Below, piece after piece: positions 25,836 to 36,387 of a stretch of 64,000 bases of DNA (its first letter is position 1; each line of letters opens with the position of its first letter). Position numbers and translations under genes: made by a program. The DNA comes from Enterovirga rhinocerotis (lineage in GTDB: Bacteria; Pseudomonadota; Alphaproteobacteria; Rhizobiales; Beijerinckiaceae), in contig NZ_SNZR01000013.1 in assembly GCF_004363955.1 (NCBI RefSeq), positions 496,001-560,000 of the forward strand, written 5' to 3'. A model generated the notes under the pieces. The model was not told the origin of the DNA. It did not search any database and saw only the letters and a program-made list of their open reading frames with translations.

Positions 25836-26693
25836 ATGGAAGATGTCCGCGAGGATCTCCGGGACGCATCGGCATCGCGCGCGCGTCGGGCGGGCGGGCT
25901 GACGCGACGTGCGCTGGTCGCCGGTCTCGGCTGGGCCTGCGGGGCATCCGCCGTGCAGGCCTCCCCGCCGGACGTGCGCCGCGAACTCGCGCCGACCGGC
26001 CGGCTGCGGGCGGCGATCAATTTCGGCAATGCGATGCTGGCCCGGCGCGGCCCCTCGGAGGAGCCGACGGGCCTCTCGATCGATCTCGCGCGCGAACTCG
26101 CGAATCGGCTCGACCTGCCTCTCGAACTCGTCCCCTTCGATACGGCCGGGCGGGTCACGGCGGCGGCGGGCCTCGGCCTCTGGGACCTCGCCTTCCTGGC
26201 GATCGACCCCGTCCGCGCGAGCGAGATCTCGTTCACCGCGGCCTATGTGATGGTCGAGGGCACCTATGTCGTCGCCGAGGGCGCCAATTACCGCGCGGTC
26301 GGCGATCTCGACCAGCTCGGCGCACAGATCGCGGTCGGCCGGGGCAGCCCCTGGGACCTTCACCTCACGCGGCAGCTCAAGCTCGCCTCGCTGCGGCGGG
26401 CGGCGACGCCGGACGACGCGATCAAGCTCTTCGTCGAGCAGAAGCTCGACGCCGTCGCCGGCGTGAAGCAGCCCCTGTCGGTCTTCGTGAAGGAGAATGC
26501 CGGCTTCCGGCTGATCGAGGGACGCTTCATGGCGATCGAACAGGCCGTGTGCCTGCCGAAATCGCGGCCGGGCGCCTATCGCTACGTGTTCGACTTCGTC
26601 GAGGAGATGAAGGCCTCGGGCTTCGTCGCGGAGGCGCTCGCGCGCTACAAGCAGAGCGAGGCGGTGCTGGCTCCCCCCGCCTCCATCCCCTGA
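25836..26693 (+). CDS. SBP_bac_3-like solute-binding protein downstream of egtBD
   Basis: This 285-residue protein has an N-terminal Tat-like signal (LTRRALVAGLGWACG, then VQASPP) and a SBP_bac_3 fold: LRAAINFGNAML, GLSIDLARELANRL, DLAFLAIDPVRASEI, and QIAVGRGSPWDLHL. It begins 82 bases after egtD in the same direction, without an obvious ribosome site. It lacks a permease or ATPase neighbour. Placement suggests it may bind ergothioneine, hercynine or a related betaine, but nothing in the residues proves that. An amino-acid or organic-acid ligand is just as possible. Confidence 0.8.
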   Translation: MEDVREDLRDASASRARRAGGLTRRALVAGLGWACGASAVQASPPDVRRELAPTGRLRAAINFGNAMLARRGPSEEPTGLSIDLARELANRLDLPLELVPFDTAGRVTAAAGLGLWDLAFLAIDPVRASEISFTAAYVMVEGTYVVAEGANYRAVGDLDQLGAQIAVGRGSPWDLHLTRQLKLASLRRAATPDDAIKLFVEQKLDAVAGVKQPLSVFVKENAGFRLIEGRFMAIEQAVCLPKSRPGAYRYVFDFVEEMKASGFVAEALARYKQSEAVLAPPASIP

Positions 26694-26777
26694 GACGCTC
26701 GAACGCACCGCCGATCGGTGCGATCGAGGGTTTCGCGATAGGCTGCGGACCGCTAAGGCAGCGGCTCGTCCGTATCG

Positions 26778-26796
26778 TCAGGTCCTGACAGGTCAG
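26778..26796. promoter_or_regulatory. Overlapping palindromes upstream of tkt
   Basis: TCAGGTCCTGA (26778-26788) overlaps CTGACAGGTCAG (26785-26796), giving three TCAGG/CCTGA units within 20 bases of the tkt ribosome site. It could be an operator or a hairpin affecting translation initiation. No regulator is known to me for this pattern. Confidence 0.3.
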
Positions 26797-26803
26797 GTTG
26801 GTC

Positions 26804-28852
<2,049 letters not shown>

Positions 28853-28864
28853 GGCGCCCGCTGA

Positions 28865-28907
28865 TCCTCCCCCGCGAAGCGGGGGAGGAGGACCGCCCGA
28901 AGGGCGG
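28865..28907. repeat. Twin small palindromes between tkt and tal-pgi
   Basis: TCCTCCCCCGC-GAA-GCGGGGGAGGA (28865-28889) is a perfect 11-bp stem, followed directly by CCGCCC-GAA-GGGCGG (28893-28907). Both have GAA loops. They resemble repetitive extragenic palindromes of Hyphomicrobiales and could stabilise or attenuate the transcript. Confidence 0.75.
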
Positions 28908-28949
28908 TGGAGGGGGCGGCCGGTCACACATCGAGGGAGGAGCCACCGC

Positions 28950-31802
28950 ATGAACCCGCTCAAGAGGCTGTTCGCGGACCAGGGGCAGGCGATCTGGCTC
29001 GATTTCGTCGCGCGCGGCTTCGTCCGCGACGGCGGCCTCGCCCGCATGGCCGCGGATGACGACATCCGCGGCGTCACCTCGAACCCGGCCATCTTCGAGA
29101 AGGCGATCGCCGGCTCGGACGAATATGACGACGCCCTCACCGAGGCCCAGCACGCGCCCGGCCGGACGGTGATGGAGCTGTTCGAGGGCCTCGCGATCGA
29201 GGACATCCGGGACGCCGCCGACGTGCTGCGCCCCGTCTTCGACGAGACGCACGGCGACGACGGCTATGTCAGCCTCGAGGTCTCGCCCTATCTCGCCGAC
29301 GACACCGAGGGCACGGTCGCCGAGGCGCGCCGCCTCTGGAAGGAGGTCGCCCGCGAGAACCTGATGGTGAAGGTGCCGGCGACCGATGCCGGCATCCCCG
29401 CCATCCGCACGCTGATCGGCGACGGCATCAACATCAACGTCACGCTGCTCTTCTCGCAGGCCGCCTACGAGGCGGTCGCGAATGCCTATCTCGACGGGCT
29501 GGAGGCGCTGGCGAAGGCGGGCGGGGACGTCTCGAAGGTCGCCAGCGTCGCCTCCTTCTTCGTCAGCCGCATCGACAGCGCCGTGGACAAGGCGCTCGAC
29601 CGCAAGATCGCCGAGGCGAACGATCCGGACGAGAAGGCCGCGCTCGCCGCGCTCCAGGGCAAGGTCGCGATCGCCAACGCGAAACTCGCCTATCGCCGCT
29701 CCAAGACGCTCTTCGGCGACGGCCGCTTCGCCGCCCTCGAGGCGAAGGGGGCGCGTGCGCAGCGCCTCCTCTGGGCCTCGACCGGCACCAAGAACAAGGC
29801 CTATCCCGACACGCTCTACGTCGAGGAACTGATCGGCCCGAACACGGTCAACACCGTCCCGCCCGCGACGCTCGACGCCTTCCGCGACCACGGCAAGGTC
29901 CGCGCCTCGCTGGAGGAGAACGTGGACGAGGCGGCCGCCACGCTCGACCGCCTCGCCCGGGCAGGAATCGATCTCGACGCGATCACGAAGACGCTCGTCG
30001 AGGAGGGCGTCGATCTCTTCAAGGATGCCGCCGACAAGCTGCTCGGCGCCGTCGCGACGCGGCGAGCCGGCGTGCTCGGCCCGCTCCTCAACCGCCAGGA
30101 ACTGGCGCTCGGATCGCTCGCGGGCGAGGTCGAGGCGCTGGCCGAGACCTGGCGGGCCGGCGGTACGATCCGCCGCCTCTGGGCGAAGGACGCCTCGGTC
30201 TGGACCGGCGCCGACGAGGCGAAATGGCTCGGCTGGCTGGACATCGTCGTCCGGGAGCAGGCCAACCTCGCCGCCTACAAGGCGCTCGCCGAGGAGGTGC
30301 GCCGCGAGGGCTTCACCGACGCGCTCGTTCTCGGGATGGGCGGCTCGAGCCTCGGACCGGAGGTGCTGGCCGAGACCTTCGGTCGGCAGGAGGGCATGCC
30401 GCGCCTGCGCATCGTCGATTCGACCGATCCGGCGCAGATCCTGCGGACTGAGCAATCCGTCGAGCTCTCGAAGACGCTCTTCATCGTCGCCTCGAAATCG
30501 GGCTCGACGCTCGAGCCGAACGTCTTCCGCGACTATTTCCTCGGTCGGCTGAAGGAGATCGTCGGTCCGGACAAGGCCGGCCGCCACTTCGTCGCCGTCA
30601 CCGATCCCGGCTCCGCCATGGAGAAGGCGGCGAAGGCGGACGGCTTCCGAGGCATCTTCTACGGCGAGCCCGCGATCGGCGGACGCTTCTCGGTGCTGTC
30701 GGCCTTCGGCCTCGTGCCGGCCGCGGTGATGGGGCTCGATCTCGACGCCCTGCTCGGGACGGCGGAGACGATGATGCGGGCCTGCGGCCCCGACGTGCCG
30801 CCCGAGGCCAATCCGGGCATCCGGCTCGGCCTCGCGCTCGGCGCGGCGGCCAAGGCGGGCCGGGACAAGGTCACGCTTGTCGCGGACGAGGAGATCCGCG
30901 ATTTCGGCGCCTGGGCCGAGCAACTCATCGCCGAATCGACCGGCAAGAACGGCCTCGGCCTCATCCCGGTAGACGGCGAGCCTCTCGGGCCGCCGGAGGT
31001 CTATGGCGGGGACCGGATCTTCGTCCATCTCCAGCTCGAGGGCCGGGAGGACGATGCGCATGATGAGGCCTTCGCGGCGCTCGAAGCGGCCGGCCATCCG
31101 GTCGTGCGGCTCGGCCTCGCCTTGCCGTCGGACCTCGTCCAGGAATTCGTCCGCTTCGAATTCGCGACGGCCGTCGCGGGCGCCGTGATCGGGATCAACC
31201 CCTTCGACCAGCCCGATGTCGAGGCCTCGAAGATCAAGACGCGCGAGCTCACCGACGCCTATGACCGCGACGGCGCGCTGCCCGTCGAGACGCCGATCTG
31301 GTCCGGGCCGGGGATCGAGCTCTACACCGATCCGCGCAACGCGGACGCGCTCGCCAAGGCCGGCGCCACCGACCTCGCGGGCTGGCTGAAGGCGCATCTC
31401 GACCGGGTGGGCGAGGGCGACTACGTCGCGCTCCTCGCCTATCTCGATCGTGACGAGCACAACCTGGACAGGCTGTCGGCGACGCGCCTCGCCATCCGCG
31501 ACGCGAAACGGGTCGCGACCTGCCTCGGCTTCGGCCCGCGCTTCCTGCATTCGACCGGCCAGGCCTACAAGGGCGGGCCGGATAGCGGCGTCTTCCTGCA
31601 GATCACGGCCGAGCCGGCCAAGGACCTCGCCATTCCCGGCCGCAAGGCGACCTTCGGCACGGTCGAAGCGGCCCAGGCGCGCGGCGATTTCGGCGTCCTG
31701 TCGGATCGCGGCCGCCGCGCCCTGCGGGTCCATCTGAAGGGCGGCGACGTCGCGGTGGGCCTCGCGCGGCTCGGCGAGTCAGTGCGCCGGGCCCTGGGGT
31801 GA
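28950..31802 (+). CDS. tal-pgi: Bifunctional transaldolase / glucose-6-phosphate isomerase
   Basis: This 950-residue fusion carries an N-terminal transaldolase and a C-terminal phosphoglucose isomerase. The transaldolase (about residues 1-365) has GVTSNPAIFEKAI, the Schiff-base Lys in NLMVKVPATDAG, and NINVTLLFS. The isomerase begins near residue 395, with GMGGSSLGPEV, SKSGSTLEPN and the late FLHSTGQAYKGGP block. It would interconvert sedoheptulose-7-P/glyceraldehyde-3-P with erythrose-4-P/fructose-6-P, and fructose-6-P with glucose-6-P. A strong GGGAGGAG site precedes ATG 28950. Such fusions are known in Methylobacterium-type bacteria. Confidence 0.95.
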   Translation: MNPLKRLFADQGQAIWLDFVARGFVRDGGLARMAADDDIRGVTSNPAIFEKAIAGSDEYDDALTEAQHAPGRTVMELFEGLAIEDIRDAADVLRPVFDETHGDDGYVSLEVSPYLADDTEGTVAEARRLWKEVARENLMVKVPATDAGIPAIRTLIGDGININVTLLFSQAAYEAVANAYLDGLEALAKAGGDVSKVASVASFFVSRIDSAVDKALDRKIAEANDPDEKAALAALQGKVAIANAKLAYRRSKTLFGDGRFAALEAKGARAQRLLWASTGTKNKAYPDTLYVEELIGPNTVNTVPPATLDAFRDHGKVRASLEENVDEAAATLDRLARAGIDLDAITKTLVEEGVDLFKDAADKLLGAVATRRAGVLGPLLNRQELALGSLAGEVEALAETWRAGGTIRRLWAKDASVWTGADEAKWLGWLDIVVREQANLAAYKALAEEVRREGFTDALVLGMGGSSLGPEVLAETFGRQEGMPRLRIVDSTDPAQILRTEQSVELSKTLFIVASKSGSTLEPNVFRDYFLGRLKEIVGPDKAGRHFVAVTDPGSAMEKAAKADGFRGIFYGEPAIGGRFSVLSAFGLVPAAVMGLDLDALLGTAETMMRACGPDVPPEANPGIRLGLALGAAAKAGRDKVTLVADEEIRDFGAWAEQLIAESTGKNGLGLIPVDGEPLGPPEVYGGDRIFVHLQLEGREDDAHDEAFAALEAAGHPVVRLGLALPSDLVQEFVRFEFATAVAGAVIGINPFDQPDVEASKIKTRELTDAYDRDGALPVETPIWSGPGIELYTDPRNADALAKAGATDLAGWLKAHLDRVGEGDYVALLAYLDRDEHNLDRLSATRLAIRDAKRVATCLGFGPRFLHSTGQAYKGGPDSGVFLQITAEPAKDLAIPGRKATFGTVEAAQARGDFGVLSDRGRRALRVHLKGGDVAVGLARLGESVRRALG

Positions 31803-31810
31803 ACGGGCAG

Positions 31811-31963
31811 TTCACCCTCCCCTGGAGGGGGAGGGTCGGACCGAAGGTCCGGGGTGGGGTGATGCCGGGGTCCCGCTCCGGAGACGTCGATGATGAGGAG
31901 AGGTGGGTTTCACCCCACCCCGCCGGCTTTGCCGGCGACCCTCCCCCTCCAGGGGAGGGTGAA
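31811..31963. repeat. 153-bp inverted-repeat element with perfect 28-bp arms
   Basis: The left arm (31811-31838, starting TTCACCCTCCCC) and the right arm (31936-31963, ending GGGGAGGGTGAA) are perfect reverse complements over 28 bp. Inside, GGGGTGGGGTG pairs with CACCCCACCCC, and CGCCGGC-TTT-GCCGGCG forms a further small stem. It is noncoding, has no transposase, and lies between tal-pgi and gnd. It looks like a miniature repeat element. Confidence 0.75.
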
Positions 31964-32074
31964 GCGTGCTCCGGCTGCGGCGTGTATCCTTCGCACCTCA
32001 TCCGGTCATACTGATGGATGACTCGACCTTCGCGCCGAAGCGGGGGGGGGGCCGAACCGACAGGGAGAGCCTTG

Positions 32075-33088
32075 ATGCAGCTTGGGATGATCGGCCTCGG
32101 CCGGATGGGCGGGAACATCGTTCGCCGGCTGATGCAGGGGGGGCATTCCTGCGTCGTCTATGACCGCAACGCGCAGGCCGTCGAGGCCCTGGCCTCGGAG
32201 GGCGCGACGCCCGCCTCCGGCCTCGCCGATCTCGTGGCGAAGCTCGATGCGCCGCGGGCGGTGTGGGTGATGCTGCCCGCTGGCCGGATCACGGAGGAGA
32301 CCGTGCTTGAACTCGCCGGGCTGATGGCGCCGGGCGACACGATCATCGACGGCGGCAACTCGATGTACAAGGACGACATCCGGCGCGCCGCGATCCTGCG
32401 CGAGAAGGGCCTCCATTATCTCGACGTCGGCACCTCGGGCGGCGTCTGGGGGCTCGAGCGCGGCTATTGCATGATGATCGGCGGCGACAAGGAGGCCGTC
32501 GACCGGCTCGATCCGATCTTCGCCTGCCTGGCCCCGGGGATCGGCGAGGTGCCGCGCACCAAGGGCCGCGAGGGCCGCGATCCGCGCGCCGAGCAGGGCT
32601 ACATCCATGCCGGGCCTAACGGGGCCGGGCATTACGTCAAGATGATCCATAACGGCATCGAATACGGCATGATGCAGGCCTTCGCCGAGGGCTTCGACAT
32701 CCTGCGCAGCGCCGCCTCGGAGGACTTGCCGGAGGACCAGCGCCTGCCGATCGACGTCGCCGACGTCGCCGAGGTCTGGCGGCGCGGCAGCGTCGTCACC
32801 TCCTGGCTGCTCGACCTCACGGCCTCCGCCCTCGCGGAGGATCCGGATCTCGATGCCTTCTCCGGCATCGTCGAGGATTCGGGCGAAGGACGCTGGACCG
32901 TCAACGCGGCCGTGGAGCAGGCCGTGCCCGCCGACGTCCTGACCGCGGCGCTCTATGCTCGCTTCCGCTCGCGCGGGAAGGCCGATTACGCCAACAAGGT
33001 TCTCTCCGCCATGCGCAAGGGGTTCGGCGGCCACCAGGAGCCGAAGGCGGCGCCGGCAGGAACGCCCGCCAAGGCGCCGCGCGGATGA
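32075..33088 (+). CDS. gnd: 6-phosphogluconate dehydrogenase, decarboxylating (short form)
   Basis: This 337-residue enzyme oxidises and decarboxylates 6-phosphogluconate to ribulose-5-phosphate. It starts [14 protein letters not shown] (Rossmann motif) and has the [21 protein letters not shown] and [19 protein letters not shown] blocks. The length marks the short GntZ/YqeC subfamily, often NAD-linked, rather than the 470-residue E. coli type. ATG 32075 follows GGGAGAG. The stop overlaps the zwf start (ATGA). The last 15 residues are Ala/Pro/Lys-rich and probably disordered. Confidence 0.95.
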   Translation: MQLGMIGLGRMGGNIVRRLMQGGHSCVVYDRNAQAVEALASEGATPASGLADLVAKLDAPRAVWVMLPAGRITEETVLELAGLMAPGDTIIDGGNSMYKDDIRRAAILREKGLHYLDVGTSGGVWGLERGYCMMIGGDKEAVDRLDPIFACLAPGIGEVPRTKGREGRDPRAEQGYIHAGPNGAGHYVKMIHNGIEYGMMQAFAEGFDILRSAASEDLPEDQRLPIDVADVAEVWRRGSVVTSWLLDLTASALAEDPDLDAFSGIVEDSGEGRWTVNAAVEQAVPADVLTAALYARFRSRGKADYANKVLSAMRKGFGGHQEPKAAPAGTPAKAPRG

Positions 33089-34596
33089 TGGCCCCGCCTG
33101 CCTCCGACCGTCCGCGGGCCTCGGCGCGGGGCGCCAAGCCCGCCCCGCCCTGCACGCTCGTGATCTTCGGCGCGACCGGAGACCTCACGAGCCGTCTCCT
33201 CGTGCCGGCGCTCTACAACCTCGCGCGCTGGGGATTGCTCGGGGACGGCTTCTCGATCCTCGGCATCGGCCGCTCGGCCCTGTCGGCCGAGGATCTCAAG
33301 GACCAGCTCGGCGAGGCCATCCGCAGCTTCGTCTCCGAGCGCGGCTTCGACGAGGCCGCCTGGGACCGCGTCGTCGGCAAGCTCGACTATCTCCAGGGCG
33401 ACGTCTCCGATCCCGCCCTCTACGCCGAGATCGGACGGCGGCTCGATGGCGGGGCCGCGCTCTTCTACCTCGCCGTCGCGGCGCCCCTGTTCGGGCCGAT
33501 CGTCCAGAAGCTCGGCGGGGCGGGGCTCGCGGAGGATGCCGGCGGCTTCCGCCGGGTCGTCGTGGAAAAGCCCTTCGGGCACGATCTCGAGTCGGCGCAG
33601 GCCCTCAACCGCGAGATCCTCGCCGTCCTGCGGGAGGACCAAGTCTTCCGCATGGACCACTTCCTCGGCAAGGAGACGGTCCAGAACATCCTCGCCTTCC
33701 GCTTCGGCAACGGCTTCTTCGAGCCGCTCTGGAACCGCGATCGGATCGACCACGTCCAGATCACCGTCGCGGAGGCCGTGGGCGTCGAGCGCCGGGGCAC
33801 CTTCTACGATGCGACCGGTGCCATGCGGGACATGATCCCGAACCACCTGTTCCAGCTCTTCACGCTGATCGCGATGGAACCGCCGATCTCCTTCGCGGCC
33901 GACGACGTCCGCAACAAGAAGGAGGAGGTGCTGGCGGCCGTCCGCCCGCTCGACCGCTCCTCGGCCCTGCGCAACGCGGTGCGCGCGCAATACGGGGCGG
34001 GCGCCGTCGGCGGCAAGCTCGTCGCGGATTACCGCTCGGAGCCGGACGTCGCGCCGGACAGCACGACCGAGACCTATGCGGCGCTCCGGCTCGATATCGA
34101 CAACTGGCGCTGGGCGGGCGTGCCCTTCTACCTGCGCACCGGCAAGTCGATGATCCGGCGCGACACCGAGATCGCGATCCGGTTCAAGGAGGCGCCGCTC
34201 GCGCTCTTCCGCGACACGGCGGTCGCCGCCCCGGTCGCGAACTGGCTCGTGCTGCAGATCCAGCCCGACGAGGGGATCACGCTCGAATTCGGCGCCAAGG
34301 TGCCGGGCCCCCAGGTCAAGCTCGACCGCGTCTCGATGGGCTTCAAGTATCGCGACCATTTCCACGTCGATCCGTCGACGGGCTACGAAACGCTGATCTA
34401 CGACGCGATGACGGGCGACGCGACGCTGTACCAGCGGGCCGACAACATCGAGGCCGGCTGGCGCGTGGTTCAGCCGATCCTCGACGCCTGGAGCGACGGC
34501 GCTGCGCCGATGGCGCGCTACAGCGCCGGCAGCCAGGGGCCGGCCGAGGCCGAGGCGCTCCTCGCCCGCGACGGGCGGGCCTGGAGGAGCCTGTGA
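33085..34596 (+). CDS. zwf: Glucose-6-phosphate 1-dehydrogenase
   Basis: This 503-residue enzyme oxidises glucose-6-phosphate to 6-phosphogluconolactone and feeds NAD(P)H to biosynthesis and redox defence. The coenzyme motif [14 protein letters not shown] is at about residues 26-39; VEKPFGHD and the substrate-binding RMDHFLGKE motif follow. ATG 33085 overlaps the gnd stop, and the zwf stop overlaps gntK, so all three are translationally coupled. A 20-residue Pro/Ala-rich leader precedes the domain; a start at 33088 is indistinguishable. The lactonase gene pgl is not in the window. Confidence 0.96.
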   Translation: MMAPPASDRPRASARGAKPAPPCTLVIFGATGDLTSRLLVPALYNLARWGLLGDGFSILGIGRSALSAEDLKDQLGEAIRSFVSERGFDEAAWDRVVGKLDYLQGDVSDPALYAEIGRRLDGGAALFYLAVAAPLFGPIVQKLGGAGLAEDAGGFRRVVVEKPFGHDLESAQALNREILAVLREDQVFRMDHFLGKETVQNILAFRFGNGFFEPLWNRDRIDHVQITVAEAVGVERRGTFYDATGAMRDMIPNHLFQLFTLIAMEPPISFAADDVRNKKEEVLAAVRPLDRSSALRNAVRAQYGAGAVGGKLVADYRSEPDVAPDSTTETYAALRLDIDNWRWAGVPFYLRTGKSMIRRDTEIAIRFKEAPLALFRDTAVAAPVANWLVLQIQPDEGITLEFGAKVPGPQVKLDRVSMGFKYRDHFHVDPSTGYETLIYDAMTGDATLYQRADNIEAGWRVVQPILDAWSDGAAPMARYSAGSQGPAEAEALLARDGRAWRSL

Positions 34597-35138
34597 CGGC
34601 GGCGGGGGAGGGCGCTCCCACCGGCGCGCCGCATGGCCTCGTCGTCATGGGCGTGTCGAGTTCCGGCAAGTCGACGCTGGCGGAGACCTTCGCCCAGCGC
34701 TTCGGCTGGGTCTTCCGCGACGGTGATTCGTTCCACTCGCCGCAGAACATCGCCAAGATGAGCGCCGGCATCGCGCTGACCGACGAGGACCGCTGGCCCT
34801 GGCTGCGCTCCATCGCGGCCTGGCTGGTCGAGACCCGGCAGGCCGGAGGCCACGGGGTCGTCGCCTGCTCGGCCCTGAAGCGCGCCTATCGCGACATCCT
34901 CGTCGGCGGGGAGCCGGACGAGGTCCGCATCGTCTACCTCGAAGGGAGCCGGGAGGTGATCGGCGCGCGCATGGCGAAGCGGCGCCATCACTACATGCCG
35001 GAGAGCCTGCTCGACAGCCAGTTCGCGACGCTCGAGCCGCCGGCGCCCGACGAGCGTCCGATCACCCTTTCGGTCGAGGCGACGCCCGAGGCGATGCTGG
35101 ACAGGCTCGCCGCGGCGCTCGAGGCCAAGGCCCCTTAG
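34593..35138 (+). CDS. gntK: Gluconokinase (GntK type)
   Basis: This 181-residue P-loop kinase phosphorylates gluconate to 6-phosphogluconate. The Walker A motif is [11 protein letters not shown], followed by [24 protein letters not shown] and [12 protein letters not shown], all typical of the GntK family. The GTG start at 34593 has GGAGGAG a few bases upstream and overlaps the zwf TGA. Placed after gnd and zwf, it lets external gluconate join the same 6-phosphogluconate pool. The 285 bases after it (35139-35423) contain only small hairpins such as CCGGCC-TGATG-GGCCGG near 35390. Confidence 0.95.
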   Translation: MTAAGEGAPTGAPHGLVVMGVSSSGKSTLAETFAQRFGWVFRDGDSFHSPQNIAKMSAGIALTDEDRWPWLRSIAAWLVETRQAGGHGVVACSALKRAYRDILVGGEPDEVRIVYLEGSREVIGARMAKRRHHYMPESLLDSQFATLEPPAPDERPITLSVEATPEAMLDRLAAALEAKAP

Positions 35139-35423
35139 GACCCGCGCTCTCCGCAGCAGCATGGCCGGATCGTGCCGCATTGCGGCAAGATCAACGCGCC
35201 ACTCGGTTTTCGGCCTGCGAGGGGTTGACCTTCGAGTCCCGGAGAGGCATCTCCTCTGTCAGGTCGGGCGTCTTGCGCGCGGCCCCAATCGGAATTCGCC
35301 AACCCCATGCCAAGCGACAGTCATAGTCGACTGACCGCGCCAGTTTTGGCCGCTCCGGGCGCCTGATCGATCCGATCCGGCTCACCCCGCCGGCCTGATG
35401 GGCCGGTCGTTCGGAGGTGAGCC

Positions 35424-35561
35424 ATGTACACCGAGATTCGCTCTCTCGTGCAGCACCGGCTGCATGCCGGCGTAACCCTGCTTTCGCAGCGTGATCGCCT
35501 CGACGTCTCCTGCAACGACGCCGTCGACGGGACGGGGCTTCGTGCCCCGCGCGTGGCGTGA
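35424..35561 (+). CDS. Small ORF, 45 residues, unknown
   Basis: This small ORF starts MYTEIRSLVQHRLHAG and ends GLRAPRVA. A very good ribosome site, GGAGGTGA (35413-35420), stands three bases upstream. I recognise no domain and see no membrane segment; it is basic, with one Cys. Its TGA shares a base with the ATG of the next small ORF (TGATG), so it may be a leader peptide coupling that gene. The strong initiation site is the main evidence. Confidence 0.5.
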   Translation: MYTEIRSLVQHRLHAGVTLLSQRDRLDVSCNDAVDGTGLRAPRVA

Positions 35562-35731
35562 TGGCGGGCCGGACCGGAATGTCGGGAAATTCGACCGCAG
35601 CCGTCCTGTGGCTGATGATCCTGTTGGTCTTCCTGCCGATCACGCTCGCCCATGTCCTCGCCCGGCAGGTGGTCGAGCCTCCCCAGCAGAGCGGCGCCGC
35701 GCAGCACCACGAGACGCCGCGCGCGGGGTAG
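35561..35731 (+). CDS. Small single-pass membrane protein, 56 residues, unknown
   Basis: This 56-residue ORF overlaps the stop of the preceding small ORF by one base. It has one clear hydrophobic helix, AAVLWLMILLVFLPITLAHV, at about residues 13-32, followed by a polar Gln/Pro/His-rich tail ending HHETPRAG. No family is recognised. Such proteins often modulate membrane complexes. A GTG/ATG choice is not an issue because the coupled ATG is the only good start. Confidence 0.5.
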   Translation: MAGRTGMSGNSTAAVLWLMILLVFLPITLAHVLARQVVEPPQQSGAAQHHETPRAG

Positions 35732-35800
35732 GGCTCGACGCCCGGCGCGCGTTCGACTCACCCGTTCACGGCCGTGCTCGTCCCGGCCAGCCACGGAGAG

Positions 35801-35824
35801 ATCCGGCGCGGGATCGCGCCGGAT
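35801..35824. other. Perfect 10-bp hairpin upstream of holC
   Basis: ATCCGGCGCG-GGAT-CGCGCCGGAT forms a perfect stem between the small ORFs and holC. No T-run follows, so it is not a standard terminator. It might limit read-through or act as an mRNA processing block. Confidence 0.4.
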
Positions 35825-35894
35825 TCCCGGAGCGCCGCATCATCGGCTATGGAGGCGTCCGCCCGGCGCGCCTCCGGGCGATCCGGAGCTTCGG

Positions 35895-36347
35895 GTGACG
35901 GACATCCATTTCTACCACCTTCAGCGGCAGACGCTGGAAGCCGTCCTGCCGACGCTTCTCATGAAGTCGCGCGAACGCGGCTGGCGGGCGCTGGTGAAGA
36001 TCGACAGCGAGCAGCGGCTCGCCTCGCTCGACGATCATCTCTGGGCCTTCTCGGACGAGAGCTTCCTGCCGCACGGGACGGACCGCGAGCCGGAGCCGGA
36101 CGAGCAGCCGATCCTCCTGACGCAGGGTGACGAGAACCGGAACGGCGCGGCCATCCTGTTCCTGGCGGAAGGCGCGGACCCGCCGTCCGATCTCGACCGC
36201 TACGAACGCGTCGTCCTGATGCTGGACGGGCGCGACGAGGACGCGGTGGCCGCCGCGCGCGAATCGTGGCGCCGCTTCCGGGGCGCCGGCCATGCCGTCA
36301 CCTATTGGCAGCAGGACGAGGACGGGCGCTGGCAGAAGCGCGGCTGA
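35895..36347 (+). CDS. holC: DNA polymerase III chi subunit
   Basis: This 150-residue replisome subunit links the clamp loader to SSB. The family start DIHFYHLQRQTLEAVLPTLLMKSRERGWRALV, shown here only as the blocks DIHFYHLQ and RALVKI, is followed by LDDHLWAFSDESFLPHG, PILLT and NRNGAAILFLAEG, as in other HolC proteins. The C-terminal block ARESWRRFRGAGHAVTYWQQ completes the domain. The start is GTG 35895 with GGAG seven bases upstream. It is followed 40 bases later by the S10 peptidase gene, but a functional link is not evident. Confidence 0.92.
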   Translation: MTDIHFYHLQRQTLEAVLPTLLMKSRERGWRALVKIDSEQRLASLDDHLWAFSDESFLPHGTDREPEPDEQPILLTQGDENRNGAAILFLAEGADPPSDLDRYERVVLMLDGRDEDAVAAARESWRRFRGAGHAVTYWQQDEDGRWQKRG

Positions 36348-36387
36348 CGGCCACGCCTCCGCCCTCATCGGCCGCTATGCTCGTCGC

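Noticed and set aside
25836-26693. Calling the binding protein downstream of egtD an ergothioneine transporter component outright
   Set aside because: Only position supports it. No binding residues for ergothioneine can be identified and no permease or ATPase is adjacent.
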